NCBI GenBank assembly: GCA_023459055.1 | Contig: JAEWVR010000011.1 | Span: forward strand, 62,001 to 126,000 | DNA from: Fibrobacterota bacterium | GTDB lineage: Bacteria; Fibrobacterota; Chitinivibrionia; Chitinivibrionales; Chitinispirillaceae | DNA: 64,000 nt | Direction of reading: 5' to 3' | Shown: piece by piece, positions 45,938-55,110 of the stretch | Position numbering within the stretch: position 1 is the stretch's first letter | Layout: every line of letters begins with the position of its first letter | Notes under the pieces: model-generated | What the model was told of the DNA's origin: nothing | The model's database searches: none | What the model saw: the letters and a program-made list of their open reading frames with translations, nothing else | Program-made: the position numbers and the translations under genes

Positions 45938-48793
45938 TCACTCCTCAAACTCACTATTCTTGAACTTCAAAGTACGCGAGTTTTCCGATACAGTCCGGAT
46001 AGTTGCATCACTAAATCCATCAGGTTTATCGGCAGTAATTTCAATATTTATTGTAACATTTGTTCCAAACTGCTCTGTAAATCGCTGAACGATTTCCTCG
46101 TAAATGTCGTTGAATCGTGCTTTTGCCAGAAGTGGATCCAAATCTACCGTTCCGTAAAAGTGTGTCTGCTTAACTGGTTCAGTCTTTGATTCCGTATTTG
46201 TTGCTGATGCTGTTGTGGCGCCACGAAGACCGGATGCTGTGTTAGTTCCTCTGTTTTCTGCAGTACCACTTCCTGAAGCTGCATTTTCTGCTTGCATGGA
46301 TGCACTTGTTGCTGTTGCACGAGCTATTTCTTCAAGTGCCTTTGCGTAAGCCTCAGCCGCAGATCTTTCGATAATAAGTGATTCTGCTTCAAGCCTGATA
46401 ACTGTGCCTTTACCGAAACAGAATTCTATATATTTGTCCTGTTCTTTTCCGGCTGCATGTGCAAAGTGCTCGGTTGACATAATACCCTTTGTAATTGTTT
46501 GTGCGAGCACACCCTGATCCTTTAACTTAGGCATGTAAAGATATTCACACATGTCACCCCAGAGATCACACTCTTCAATTTCGACCTTGCTCTTTGTAAA
46601 GTAGAATCTATCCAGAAGATTCTTCAGATGGATCGGTGCCCAATCTACTATTAAAAGCTCTTCTTCTTTCAGGATTCGTTCGATATCATTTAAGATATTT
46701 GGAATAGATGGAGAGATCTGTTTTTCTACCCACTTGAGCGATGGTGTCTCATTAATAAATTTTTCCGTTGGAACCAACAGCCACTTATATGCTTCGCGAA
46801 TTGTCTGGCGTACAATTTGTCGTGATGCCTCAACATTCTTTTCTGCCTGTTTTTTCTGGAATGTATCGAGGTTTAATATTTCGTTACGGTTGTCAGTAAC
46901 TATGGATTCCCAGGCTAACAGAGTGCGAAACAAATCTGTCAATCTACCAACTACTTCTGCATCGCACGCAACAAAGATCAGCCGGTTTTGCTTTGTACGA
47001 GGGGCACTTCCTCTGTTTTTCAAAATTTCAAACGCTGCAGCTATTGCCTGATTATCACTTGTTCGCGAAAACGCTTTTTCTGGAGGAAGTACAACCAGAC
47101 GTAATCCACTCCCAATATCATCCGGAATATCACCGGATGGTGAAAATATATGAATCCCGGAAAAACTATGCGAGGCTGCACCAAACGCCTTGACGATCTG
47201 AGCTTTCATTTCTGGAAAGAGTTGTGTATGGTAATCGATTTTCGCTTTACGCCCCTCCATTTCGCGTCGCAGGTTGGGACGTGTATCAAGCCAGTAACGC
47301 TCTTTTTCAACGAATAAATAATGCATACGGTCACAAACACGTTTCAATACATCTTCGTAGACAGAGATCTGCTGACCGGGAAGTACCGAGCCAAGCAGAA
47401 CACGATCATGTTTAAGTCCACGGGAAAGTTCTTTTCCGTGCGATGGTGCGCTACCGAGAAAAATGGTGCGCATCGTTCGGCGGGCAGCCTGCACACTTCC
47501 AAACAGAGGTGAATCTTTTTCAATAATAGCAGCAGTCGAGCGATGACCATCAACTTCACCCTCAATAATTGGCTCCCAGCCCTGTGGAAGATAGTGAATA
47601 CTTTTTGTCCTGACATCCATATCGTCAAGAGGTATCGAACCTGGCAGAATCATTGCTTCCTGATTGTTATTGATCCACAAACGGTGTATAATAATCGCCA
47701 TGTACTGCAGGACACCACGGGTGCGTTGAAACTTGTCAAGGGTAGACCAGTCACCATAAAGCCGATCGAAAATTTCCGGATGTATCGGATAGGATCGCTG
47801 CAGTCTGTCGTTATAGGATGATTCTGCAGTCTCAAGTGGAAATTTCCCTTTATTATCAGTATACATTTGAGAAAATGTATTACAAACAGTCTGGATTTCG
47901 GAATCATGTCCAATCTTTTCAAATAACCGGCGTCTGACAATCTCAAAAGATTCTTCTGCAGCTACCGGCTTCCAGACAGATTCTACACGACCAAAGACTT
48001 TCTCAAGTGATACAAGGGCCCGTTCACCGTTTATATCTCCAAGTTCTGTTTTTGATTCCGGTAGTGATGCAAGAAGAATGGCATCAGGAACCATTTTTAC
48101 AGCTTCTGTCAATGCCTGAATAAAGGTGATATTACTATCAAATGAGCCTCCTGAATGGATCTGCCCCACTCCAAACTGACGCAAGTACGCAACAAGTTCA
48201 TCAATGAGAATTACCACTGGTGAAACTGATCTGAGAAGATCAGCGATTATCTCTTTTGATGGCGATGTTCCTGCTTTATCAGACTCTGCAAGCTTTGCAA
48301 ATGCATCTGCTTTACCCAGCTGCCATGCAAGTTCGCCCCATATTGTTTTAATTTCGATACCATCACGAACAACGGGCTGACCTGCACTCATGTTTGTTCC
48401 GTCAAGAACAACTATACGAGCCTTTGGCAGATGAGAAATTCCCGATTCATCAAGAATGGTTGGTATCCCCGGAAGCATTGAAACATCCGTTGAATTTGCC
48501 AGATGATACACAGCAAGCATTGAGTGCGTTTTACCGCCACCAAAAGAGGTCTGAAGTTGAATCACCGGGTCGCCGCCGTGTCCTGCCATACGCTGAATCA
48601 CTGACTTTAAAAGAAGTTTCATGCCCTCAGTTATAAAGGTACGAGAAAAAAACATCTCTGGATTCTGGTACTCCTCACTTGCTTTACCACGATGAACTTG
48701 CGTAATATCTGCAGCAAATTCTGCATTGGTAAATGTTCCCTTAAGAACATCGGTATGCGGGACAGCAATTTCACGCCAGGGTTTCAGTGCCAT
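45938..48793 (-). CDS. DUF499 family AAA ATPase, ATPase component of an Hma-type defence system
   Basis: A 951-residue P-loop protein. QLQTSFGGGKTHSMLA (GGGKTH at 85-90) is the DUF499 Walker A variant and SPVVILIDELVAYLRQ (Asp198-Glu199) the Walker B. A long helical region follows, with a low-complexity Ala/Ser/Thr-rich linker at about residues 838-880 and a short C-terminal beta domain (TFGTVDLDPLL-like, then TNVTINIEITADKPDGF). This ATPase family pairs with DUF1156 methylases and SNF2-like helicases. It is the last gene of the operon, 91 bases after the methylase, with its own AAAGGA site. It may move on DNA or gate the helicase; the mechanism is unknown. Confidence 0.88.
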   Translation of the reverse strand: MALKPWREIAVPHTDVLKGTFTNAEFAADITQVHRGKASEEYQNPEMFFSRTFITEGMKLLLKSVIQRMAGHGGDPVIQLQTSFGGGKTHSMLAVYHLANSTDVSMLPGIPTILDESGISHLPKARIVVLDGTNMSAGQPVVRDGIEIKTIWGELAWQLGKADAFAKLAESDKAGTSPSKEIIADLLRSVSPVVILIDELVAYLRQFGVGQIHSGGSFDSNITFIQALTEAVKMVPDAILLASLPESKTELGDINGERALVSLEKVFGRVESVWKPVAAEESFEIVRRRLFEKIGHDSEIQTVCNTFSQMYTDNKGKFPLETAESSYNDRLQRSYPIHPEIFDRLYGDWSTLDKFQRTRGVLQYMAIIIHRLWINNNQEAMILPGSIPLDDMDVRTKSIHYLPQGWEPIIEGEVDGHRSTAAIIEKDSPLFGSVQAARRTMRTIFLGSAPSHGKELSRGLKHDRVLLGSVLPGQQISVYEDVLKRVCDRMHYLFVEKERYWLDTRPNLRREMEGRKAKIDYHTQLFPEMKAQIVKAFGAASHSFSGIHIFSPSGDIPDDIGSGLRLVVLPPEKAFSRTSDNQAIAAAFEILKNRGSAPRTKQNRLIFVACDAEVVGRLTDLFRTLLAWESIVTDNRNEILNLDTFQKKQAEKNVEASRQIVRQTIREAYKWLLVPTEKFINETPSLKWVEKQISPSIPNILNDIERILKEEELLIVDWAPIHLKNLLDRFYFTKSKVEIEECDLWGDMCEYLYMPKLKDQGVLAQTITKGIMSTEHFAHAAGKEQDKYIEFCFGKGTVIRLEAESLIIERSAAEAYAKALEEIARATATSASMQAENAASGSGTAENRGTNTASGLRGATTASATNTESKTEPVKQTHFYGTVDLDPLLAKARFNDIYEEIVQRFTEQFGTNVTINIEITADKPDGFSDATIRTVSENSRTLKFKNSEFEE

Positions 48794-48884
48794 GATGGTG
48801 ATTCCTTTATTAAATTAACCTGGATAAGACGATCTATCACAAAAGAGACCTTAATTATTTGACCATCCTTTATTGACTTCACTA

Positions 48885-50318
48885 TTAAAGCTCCAACTTC
48901 ATCTGTTCGTCAACATGACCCGCATCAATCGATGCAGTAACGATCTGGTGCCAACTGGTTATAAGTGAGTTATAGGCACGGGCGTCTTCAGACCATCCTT
49001 TTCGTTCGCACAATGTATAAAGGTGATACGCCAGTTGCCTGATTGCCTCACCGCGTTCAGGCATGCATGCCAGGAGTACACCTGATGCAGATTCCCCACT
49101 GTTAAGAAGTGTCTTTACCATGTGGTGACATGCTTCCCAGACTGGAGTATGGTTATCCTTTTTAGGATCCCATCCGGCAGGATATTCTGCCCACTTTACA
49201 ATGCGGACTTTCCCGCCACCGGATTCGATGACGCCGGCATTCTGCACTGTTGCGACCGATGTGCCCTTAGCACGAGCAAGGGTATCTGCTTCACCAAAGT
49301 TTCCGGTATTCCATCCGTACTGGTCAAACCATGCAGAGCAAAACAGTGTGTCTGCATCAAAGTTACCGGAGTCGGGATTGAGATATTCGGTGATTGCTTT
49401 ATTGATTAATACGAGAGCGTCATGGACGCTCATGTTTGTGCCGTCCTGATTGAGTACTGCAGCATATTTACTAAAGATTGCCATTCCAGGACCTATTGCT
49501 GCCTGTGCAAGATCGACAGGGGCGATAGGGCTTTGGCCTGTGGTGCCACCGATCATTGCTTCAAGAGCTACGGGCATCTGTTCGCTAAGTTCATCAAGAA
49601 AATCTCTACGTGAGATTGTTTGCGCAGAAGAGGCTCGTTTGCGACATACAAGAACAATTGATGAAGCTAGTGCGTTTGTACCGGAACCAACCATGCGGTT
49701 TGCAAGTTCAGTTCGCATCGGCCAGGTTCCGTCAATTGAGAAACCTGCTTTAATGACAGCTTCAATAAATGTTTCCCAACCGGTTGAAGATGTTGATCCC
49801 TCATTTGTCTCTGACTGTTTAAAAGCATAATAAATGGTAACAGGAAATGCAGGATGTGCCTGTTGTGCCAGGCGTGCCATTGCTTTTGTCATTCCGTCAA
49901 GGAAAAATTTTTCTGCTTTTTCTTTGGAGCCATGACGAGAACTACTTGCGACCAGCTCTTCTGCCTTGGGAACAGCCATAGTACTAAACAATGATGGGTA
50001 TATATTGCGAAGCGAACGACGCATCCAAACATAAAAGAAATCAGAAAGATCAGCATAACCGATATTGTCGTAGTAAGGTGGATCCGTGGAGACTACTTTA
50101 TTGAGGGAAATGGATTGGGTTTGTGCGTCATTTTGGCAAACATAACCAAAGGAAGAATAACATACATTGATAAGGACTCGCATCATATTATTAATGGCAA
50201 CATTAAAATCGCCAGCCATACCCCCAATGCATTTGCTTCTGAAAAATCCCACACCATTGGTAGCGCTTGTCGCCCGAATGTTGCGATAGATTGGTCCATC
50301 GTTGGTTTCCATCGACAA
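48885..50318 (-). CDS. DUF1156 DNA methylase, C-terminal part (frameshifted from the upstream part)
   Basis: This frame (477 residues as open frame) carries the catalytic motif IV NKVVSTDPPYYDNIGYADL and FYVWMRRSL, then the rest of the methylase up to a helical C-terminus. The genuine junction with the upstream part is at the C-run 50221-50225. Real coding in this frame begins around GGMAGDFNVAINN, and the first 30 or so residues of the open frame are out-of-frame sequence. Together the two parts would give about 965 residues, the usual length for DUF1156 proteins. The target would be adenine N6 or cytosine N4. Alone, this half lacks the SAM-binding motif. Confidence 0.85.
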   Translation of the reverse strand: MSMETNDGPIYRNIRATSATNGVGFFRSKCIGGMAGDFNVAINNMMRVLINVCYSSFGYVCQNDAQTQSISLNKVVSTDPPYYDNIGYADLSDFFYVWMRRSLRNIYPSLFSTMAVPKAEELVASSSRHGSKEKAEKFFLDGMTKAMARLAQQAHPAFPVTIYYAFKQSETNEGSTSSTGWETFIEAVIKAGFSIDGTWPMRTELANRMVGSGTNALASSIVLVCRKRASSAQTISRRDFLDELSEQMPVALEAMIGGTTGQSPIAPVDLAQAAIGPGMAIFSKYAAVLNQDGTNMSVHDALVLINKAITEYLNPDSGNFDADTLFCSAWFDQYGWNTGNFGEADTLARAKGTSVATVQNAGVIESGGGKVRIVKWAEYPAGWDPKKDNHTPVWEACHHMVKTLLNSGESASGVLLACMPERGEAIRQLAYHLYTLCERKGWSEDARAYNSLITSWHQIVTASIDAGHVDEQMKLEL

Positions 50319-51781
50319 AGAGAGCTATTCGAATCGGACATTTTATCCACACCAAACCCCAGATACACGCTCACAGCTTCTGCATAAGCCTTTGCATTGG
50401 TACCACCAGCATCAAGTGTATCGCCAATTTCCATTCCTGCATTACATGCATCAACAAATATTTTATCTCGCGCTTCGATAACAAGTTCGGAAAAAGTGGA
50501 AAGGGTTGTAAGTTGTCGGGATGTGAATAGGTCTGACCATTTAAAAAAACCATAACCTCGACCACTAACAAGATCCTTAGTATCTCTATTCATTTCAAAA
50601 TCAGGTTTCCAATTCGGAATTGCAGACGCTGCGATTTGTTCCATTTCTTTCGTGGGGCTCAAATATATTCGTCCATTTTGCCCATCTGCAACAATAGCCA
50701 TCAACGCGGCACTCATCCTACCTGTAAGACTCTCTTCTTTTATATATTTGTCAGAGAGTGGGGATTCTGATAAAACACAACGAAAATTGGCACCGCGTGC
50801 TAATTTAGTACCTCTACCTGTTTCTTCAGGGTTTTCAGGTATACCACTTTGAACTTCAAACCTCCACCGTTTTCCTTCCACAATTGGCTTTACATATGCC
50901 TCTTTCCCTTTTTTAGTTGAGAGCCAAAAACTGCTCACCAGCGGTACGAAACAATCCGAAAATGCCGGGTTTGAGCTCTTCACCGTCCGTGCCCAAAGCC
51001 ATGCAATAACTGTTGCAGGCTCTTCTCCTTTTGCACCAATGCATGGTTTACCTGTTTTGATGTCTACCTGTGGATACAAATGTCCTATTCGTTTAACAGC
51101 TTCTTTACGCATCCAAGCACCATAGCGACGGACATCTTCTGCAAGACCGGCAGCACCTTTCCACTCCTGCAAACTTGCCATTTTTGTCATTTCATCTGCA
51201 GGCAGTGGTCCGATGGGTTTCCTGTTTGCAAATTTTGGAGGAATTTCAATCATTGCCTTGTTTATCATTACAGCAACCGGATTCAAATCTGATGCATACG
51301 CTTCAAGACCAAGCCGCTGTGCTTCAAGTGGCAGTGCTCCTCCGCCTGCAAAGGGATCGTGAAAGCCGGGTAATTTTTCAGGATTAAAAAGCGTTGACGC
51401 ATCGGGATGATTTTTGTTCAGCTCACAGGTTTCACGCCAACTGTTCCAGATTTCAGCACGGGCACGATTGAGCACCTCTTCGTTGGTGGTATTCTCCCAC
51501 TTTACAAGATCGCGAATAATTTCAAATAGTTTTTCGCGTTTTCGTTCTGCATCCTCTTTGTTAACCCCACGACCAAGTTCCCGCTGATAGCCGGGATCAT
51601 TTACCATTTGTGCAAATATCACCGCACGGGCAGCAGCCAATGGTCGGCGCGCCCACCAAAGGTGTAAGGTACTCGGGTGTCCATGCCGTATTGACTTTTC
51701 GCGAGCAGCAGCTTCGTTGATATCATCGAGTGGGAGAGCTACTTCGATTAATTTACGGGGGAGTTTTATCGGAACAATCAT
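50183..51781 (-). CDS. DUF1156 DNA methylase, N-terminal part (frameshifted)
   Basis: A 532-residue frame. Near the N-terminus lies the DUF1156 block STLHLWWARRPLAAARAVIF. The SAM-binding motif I is FHDPFAGGGALPLEAQRLG (DPFAGGG at 142-148), followed by ASDLNPVAVMINKAM. Near its end comes FGRQALPMVWDFSEANALG, after which the frame reads out-of-family residues and stops. In the family this sequence continues with GDFNVA-type residues, which are found in the next frame. A sixth G in the run at 50221-50225 (C on the plus strand) would restore one 965-residue protein. The gene begins three bases after the HEPN/zinc-ribbon stop. It is the methylase of the Hma-type trio. Confidence 0.87.
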   Translation of the reverse strand: MIVPIKLPRKLIEVALPLDDINEAAAREKSIRHGHPSTLHLWWARRPLAAARAVIFAQMVNDPGYQRELGRGVNKEDAERKREKLFEIIRDLVKWENTTNEEVLNRARAEIWNSWRETCELNKNHPDASTLFNPEKLPGFHDPFAGGGALPLEAQRLGLEAYASDLNPVAVMINKAMIEIPPKFANRKPIGPLPADEMTKMASLQEWKGAAGLAEDVRRYGAWMRKEAVKRIGHLYPQVDIKTGKPCIGAKGEEPATVIAWLWARTVKSSNPAFSDCFVPLVSSFWLSTKKGKEAYVKPIVEGKRWRFEVQSGIPENPEETGRGTKLARGANFRCVLSESPLSDKYIKEESLTGRMSAALMAIVADGQNGRIYLSPTKEMEQIAASAIPNWKPDFEMNRDTKDLVSGRGYGFFKWSDLFTSRQLTTLSTFSELVIEARDKIFVDACNAGMEIGDTLDAGGTNAKAYAEAVSVYLGFGVDKMSDSNSSLCRWKPTMDQSIATFGRQALPMVWDFSEANALGVWLAILMLPLII

Positions 51782-51784
51782 CGT

Positions 51785-52894
51785 TTAATCATCCTTTGTA
51801 TGTCCATTAAGACCATCACAGTATTCACAGCCTACAAGGTAACTGAATTCGTTAACGTTAGTTGAATATTCCCCGCAAAATCCACATGCATATAATGCAT
51901 CAAAACATTCAAAGCATTTTGTGCAGACATAGCCATTGCCATCAATTCTTCTACCAACGCTTCTGATTTCACCACATTCCGGACAATCGGCAATCTGGTA
52001 TACATCATCTGGATCATGTTTGTGTTCTGTAAGTTCAGCAGCTGTATCAATCTCATTTTTACATTTCGGGCATTTAGCCTCTTCTGGAAACAAATAAATT
52101 TTTTCGTGACAATGTTCACAATCGATGCAAGCGATATTCTTACTCTGCCCGCATACGAGGCACATTCCGTAAATGATTAGTGTTTCCTCATTAGGCTTAA
52201 TTTCAAAAGAAAGAAATTCACAGGTAGGACATTTTTCGAAGGAACTACCCATATTCTTTTTCTGATAAATTTCATATTTTAGTGATTCAAACTTTACCTT
52301 AAGAAAATCTTTACGCTCATGGATTTTAACGTTAAGTTCACTAATTTTAGATGTCAATTCACTGAAATATTCTCTCCACTGTATTGTCAAAAGGCTGTTA
52401 AGGAAGTACCAACCACGAATTTGTTCCGCAGCCAGAGCTTGGCGGGCTTTTTCATCAAAAATAGCTTCATGATAGAAATGGACCATTTTATTGCGATGTT
52501 TACCGATAGATGCAAAACAGTCATACGCGTCTTTCGGGATAATCTCACCCGCTACATTTTCAAGACGTTTTTTTGCTGTTTCTAAATACACTGTTTTTGC
52601 ATTGCCATTCAAAAAATCTTCAATATTTACCTCTCCGGGTTTCTCTGCAACAAGAGTCCAATGTTCTTTCATGAGCCGAGCTTTAAAAAAGAGTTCAAGA
52701 CCGAGGTAGTATTCAATTACTGATCTTTTAGGATCTGTATCAAACAACTCAAGTGCTTTTTTTAAAAAGTCAAAAGCACTTTCAACCAATAATTTGAATG
52801 ATTTATCTACATCGAGTTTGTTTTTTTTATGATTTTTTATACTCATGATGTTTTCATTAACAAAAAGCTTAAATCCACATTTTTGATACTGCAT
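51785..52894 (-). CDS. HEPN-domain protein with C-terminal zinc-ribbon array
   Basis: A 369-residue protein (an ATG at 52846 is an alternative start; neither has a strong ribosome binding site). Residues about 28-175 are helical, with SFKLLVESAFDFLKKALELF and GKHRNKMVHFYHEA. The latter fits the HEPN ribonuclease motif R-x4-6-H, here R134-NKMV-H139. After a coiled-coil-like stretch (about 176-212) there are many CxxC knuckles: C222/225, C245/248, C256/259, C275/278, C304/307, C324/327, C337/340 and C356/359, enough for about four zinc ribbons. HEPN nucleases commonly cleave RNA in abortive infection; ribbons could sense nucleic acid. It is joined to the PtuB-like gene (33-base gap) and the methylase (3-base gap). 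No named family is recognised. Confidence 0.75.
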   Translation of the reverse strand: MQYQKCGFKLFVNENIMSIKNHKKNKLDVDKSFKLLVESAFDFLKKALELFDTDPKRSVIEYYLGLELFFKARLMKEHWTLVAEKPGEVNIEDFLNGNAKTVYLETAKKRLENVAGEIIPKDAYDCFASIGKHRNKMVHFYHEAIFDEKARQALAAEQIRGWYFLNSLLTIQWREYFSELTSKISELNVKIHERKDFLKVKFESLKYEIYQKKNMGSSFEKCPTCEFLSFEIKPNEETLIIYGMCLVCGQSKNIACIDCEHCHEKIYLFPEEAKCPKCKNEIDTAAELTEHKHDPDDVYQIADCPECGEIRSVGRRIDGNGYVCTKCFECFDALYACGFCGEYSTNVNEFSYLVGCEYCDGLNGHTKDD

Positions 52895-52927
52895 TCCTAT
52901 AAAATGATTTCCTATTGACTTTTTGCG

Positions 52928-53740
52928 CTATCCTTGATATCCAATTGTTTGTAAGTAAAGATCTGATCGAGGTGCAAGGCAGAGCCTTCTAGTTGTAAAA
53001 AATTTCTGCCAGCACTTCTGAAAGTGTTTGTGGCAAAGATTATCAAGCGTTTGCTCTGGAGAATTCCCCAGTGTCCGCTGTTCTTGCTTCTCTTTTTCAA
53101 TTGCGAGAATAACTTTTTTCCTTGCTTGCGTTAATCTGTCACAGTTCAGATTTAAGTATTTAATCGTTTTGTCAACAAGCTCTGTTGTAGTCTGGTAATT
53201 ATTATGAGGCAGCTGAATTTGATCTATTATTCCAGCATCTCCTGGTTTCAACTCACCTGTAGTTTTGTTAATTGAGAACAATGAGGGAAATGCACTAATT
53301 AAAAGTGGATTCAAAATATAACCATTACAATTTTCTACCAGATTTCCAACCTGAATCATTGTGTTTTTATGAGTATCACAGCTCTGATTAGTTTTACTAG
53401 GTAATAAGTAAAGATCTGAATCACCTGATATTGCTTTGCTCCCACCATTGCATACCCCTAACATATTCTGCCAATCTAATGCATAATTATGCGTGGTTGT
53501 TCGATCTGATCGTGGGTGAAAGTGCTCGACTCTACATTTATCATGGTTATTATCACTTATATCACATTCACAGTATGCGCAAAGTCCGCCCTGTTGAGAG
53601 ATAGAATCTTCACGACATTTTTTATATGCATCTTTACCTGTAATCCTATCCCTCCGCATCATTTCCCATGTACTGCGAGGATACGCAGTACGATAAGAAG
53701 TAAGAAGAGGTGGTTCCATACCTTTTATCACATTCTTCAT
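52928..53740 (-). CDS. ptuB: HNH endonuclease, PtuB-like (Septu system)
   Basis: A 270-residue protein starting at the ATG 53740, which overlaps the ATPase stop in ATGA; the frame opens slightly earlier at 53755, but the overlap start is preferred. The HNH core is GLCAYCECDI (Cys54, Cys57), CRVEHFHPRSD (Glu72, His73, His75), NYALDWQNMLGVCNGG and the downstream SCDTHKN. This is the TIGR02646-type HNH family, found next to RecF-like ATPases in Septu and in some retrons. No reverse transcriptase is near, so Septu is the better match. It probably cuts nucleic acid once the ATPase releases it. Confidence 0.85.
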   Translation of the reverse strand: MKNVIKGMEPPLLTSYRTAYPRSTWEMMRRDRITGKDAYKKCREDSISQQGGLCAYCECDISDNNHDKCRVEHFHPRSDRTTTHNYALDWQNMLGVCNGGSKAISGDSDLYLLPSKTNQSCDTHKNTMIQVGNLVENCNGYILNPLLISAFPSLFSINKTTGELKPGDAGIIDQIQLPHNNYQTTTELVDKTIKYLNLNCDRLTQARKKVILAIEKEKQEQRTLGNSPEQTLDNLCHKHFQKCWQKFFTTRRLCLAPRSDLYLQTIGYQG

Positions 53741-55110
53741 TTTCCAAGCTCCCACTTCCTGTTTTCAATAATCATGTCAAGTTCGTCAAGAAGCGGTTCT
53801 TCATTCTTATATATTGCATCAAGCCGTTTTCGTACCTCTCTTGCTCTATCGGTATCCCATTTGTCTTCACCTACTAGAGTACTATACTCTACGAGCATTT
53901 TCGTATTCTCATTGTTAATTGGACGTGCATCAACCCCCAACACGCGTTTCAGTACCCTTGATGCTTCAGCCCCTTCAGTTCCAGCCGGTGCAGCATAAAT
54001 TTTTCCTTCAGTAATAACCTTTATTGAATTGGATGGCACAGTAGTAAGCACCTGCGGACTATGTGTAGTAACCACAAACTGGATATTAGGGAAAGCCTCA
54101 CGCAATTGCGCAGCAATTACCTGTTGCCATTTTGGATGAAGATGCATATCGATCTCATCAATTAGTACTATACCCGTCGTTTTCCGTGCTGCATCTGTTC
54201 CGAAGGCAGGATTTAATTGGTAACACCTGTATGCTATATCACCAATCATCGCCAGCATACTGCGAATACCATCACTAAGTAAATCAACAGAAATCGTACC
54301 GTTCAACGGATGTTGAAGAACAATTTTATTTGAAAGTCGGTCGTACTCAAGACTGTTCCAACCAGTTGTTTCTTTCAGAAAAACATCTGTGGCATCCCTT
54401 ACAACCTGAATCGGGATAAAAGATGCAAGTTCTTCAGGAGCTGTCTCGCGTTTCTTTAATAGTTCATCAATGTGTATTTCAGTTCTCCAGATAAACCAAT
54501 CTTTAAAAAAACGATATGACGAAGATGGGTCCATACAGTCACGATAACCAAAGGTTCGTATTAATGGGTCGTTTTCAGATTCATTTGCTCCCATTCTCTT
54601 TTTTTCTGTCAATTTCTTCTGTGACCATAATCTACCAGTGCCATAATAAGCGAGTAACGGAAAATGCACATTTCTTTCTTTTTGCACATCTCTTGATTCC
54701 GATTGTAAACGTGTAGCATAGCTTTCCAGTTGCTTTGTGGAATCAACATTAATTGTTTTTGAACTTGGAGTTTCCTTTTCGCGGATTCGACCCCAGGTCA
54801 TCTCGCCTTCACCATAATTTCCAGTCAAACGTACAGTTGCAGGTAATTGACGTACCATCATGGGAAGTGCACTACTTGTTGGAATCACACGCACATCGTC
54901 AACAGAAATATTGTTAGCTGGATCATTAGTACCTGCTGTAGCAAGATCAATTGAGTTTAAAAATGGCCACAAACCAATTCGCATTGCATCAAGTACTGTC
55001 GACTTACCTTGTCCATTTTCAGCCACAATAACAGTAAGTTCAGGATGTAAATCTATTGACAGATCACTAAAGCAACGAAAGTTCTTTAGCGTTACATTGT
55101 TAATTTTCAT
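53737..55110 (-). CDS. ptuA: RecF/SMC-like ATPase, PtuA-like (Septu system)
   Basis: A 457-residue ABC-type ATPase of the RecF/OLD-like group. The N-terminus reads NVTLKNFRCFSDLSIDLHPE, followed by Walker A ENGQGKSTVLDAM (33-38). An insertion of about 200 residues comes next, then the signature-like LLSDGIRSMLAMIGDIAYR, Walker B IVLIDEIDMHLHPKWQ and the switch His in VVTTHSPQVL. PtuA ATPases form a ring that holds PtuB inactive until ATP falls or phage signals appear. The start overlaps the helicase stop as ATGA, and the stop overlaps the HNH start in the same way. Translational coupling therefore binds this pair to the host operon. Confidence 0.85.
   Translation of the reverse strand: MKINNVTLKNFRCFSDLSIDLHPELTVIVAENGQGKSTVLDAMRIGLWPFLNSIDLATAGTNDPANNISVDDVRVIPTSSALPMMVRQLPATVRLTGNYGEGEMTWGRIREKETPSSKTINVDSTKQLESYATRLQSESRDVQKERNVHFPLLAYYGTGRLWSQKKLTEKKRMGANESENDPLIRTFGYRDCMDPSSSYRFFKDWFIWRTEIHIDELLKKRETAPEELASFIPIQVVRDATDVFLKETTGWNSLEYDRLSNKIVLQHPLNGTISVDLLSDGIRSMLAMIGDIAYRCYQLNPAFGTDAARKTTGIVLIDEIDMHLHPKWQQVIAAQLREAFPNIQFVVTTHSPQVLTTVPSNSIKVITEGKIYAAPAGTEGAEASRVLKRVLGVDARPINNENTKMLVEYSTLVGEDKWDTDRAREVRKRLDAIYKNEEPLLDELDMIIENRKWELGK

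Noticed and set aside
50183..50318. Programmed ribosomal frameshift in the methylase
   Set aside because: A G5 run without a clear slippery heptamer or downstream structure does not support programming; a deletion or assembly error is simpler. Slippage is kept only as a possibility.
52928..55110. ATPase plus HNH pair as part of a retron
   Set aside because: The same ATPase and HNH families occur in some retrons, but there is no reverse transcriptase or msr/msd-like RNA region nearby.
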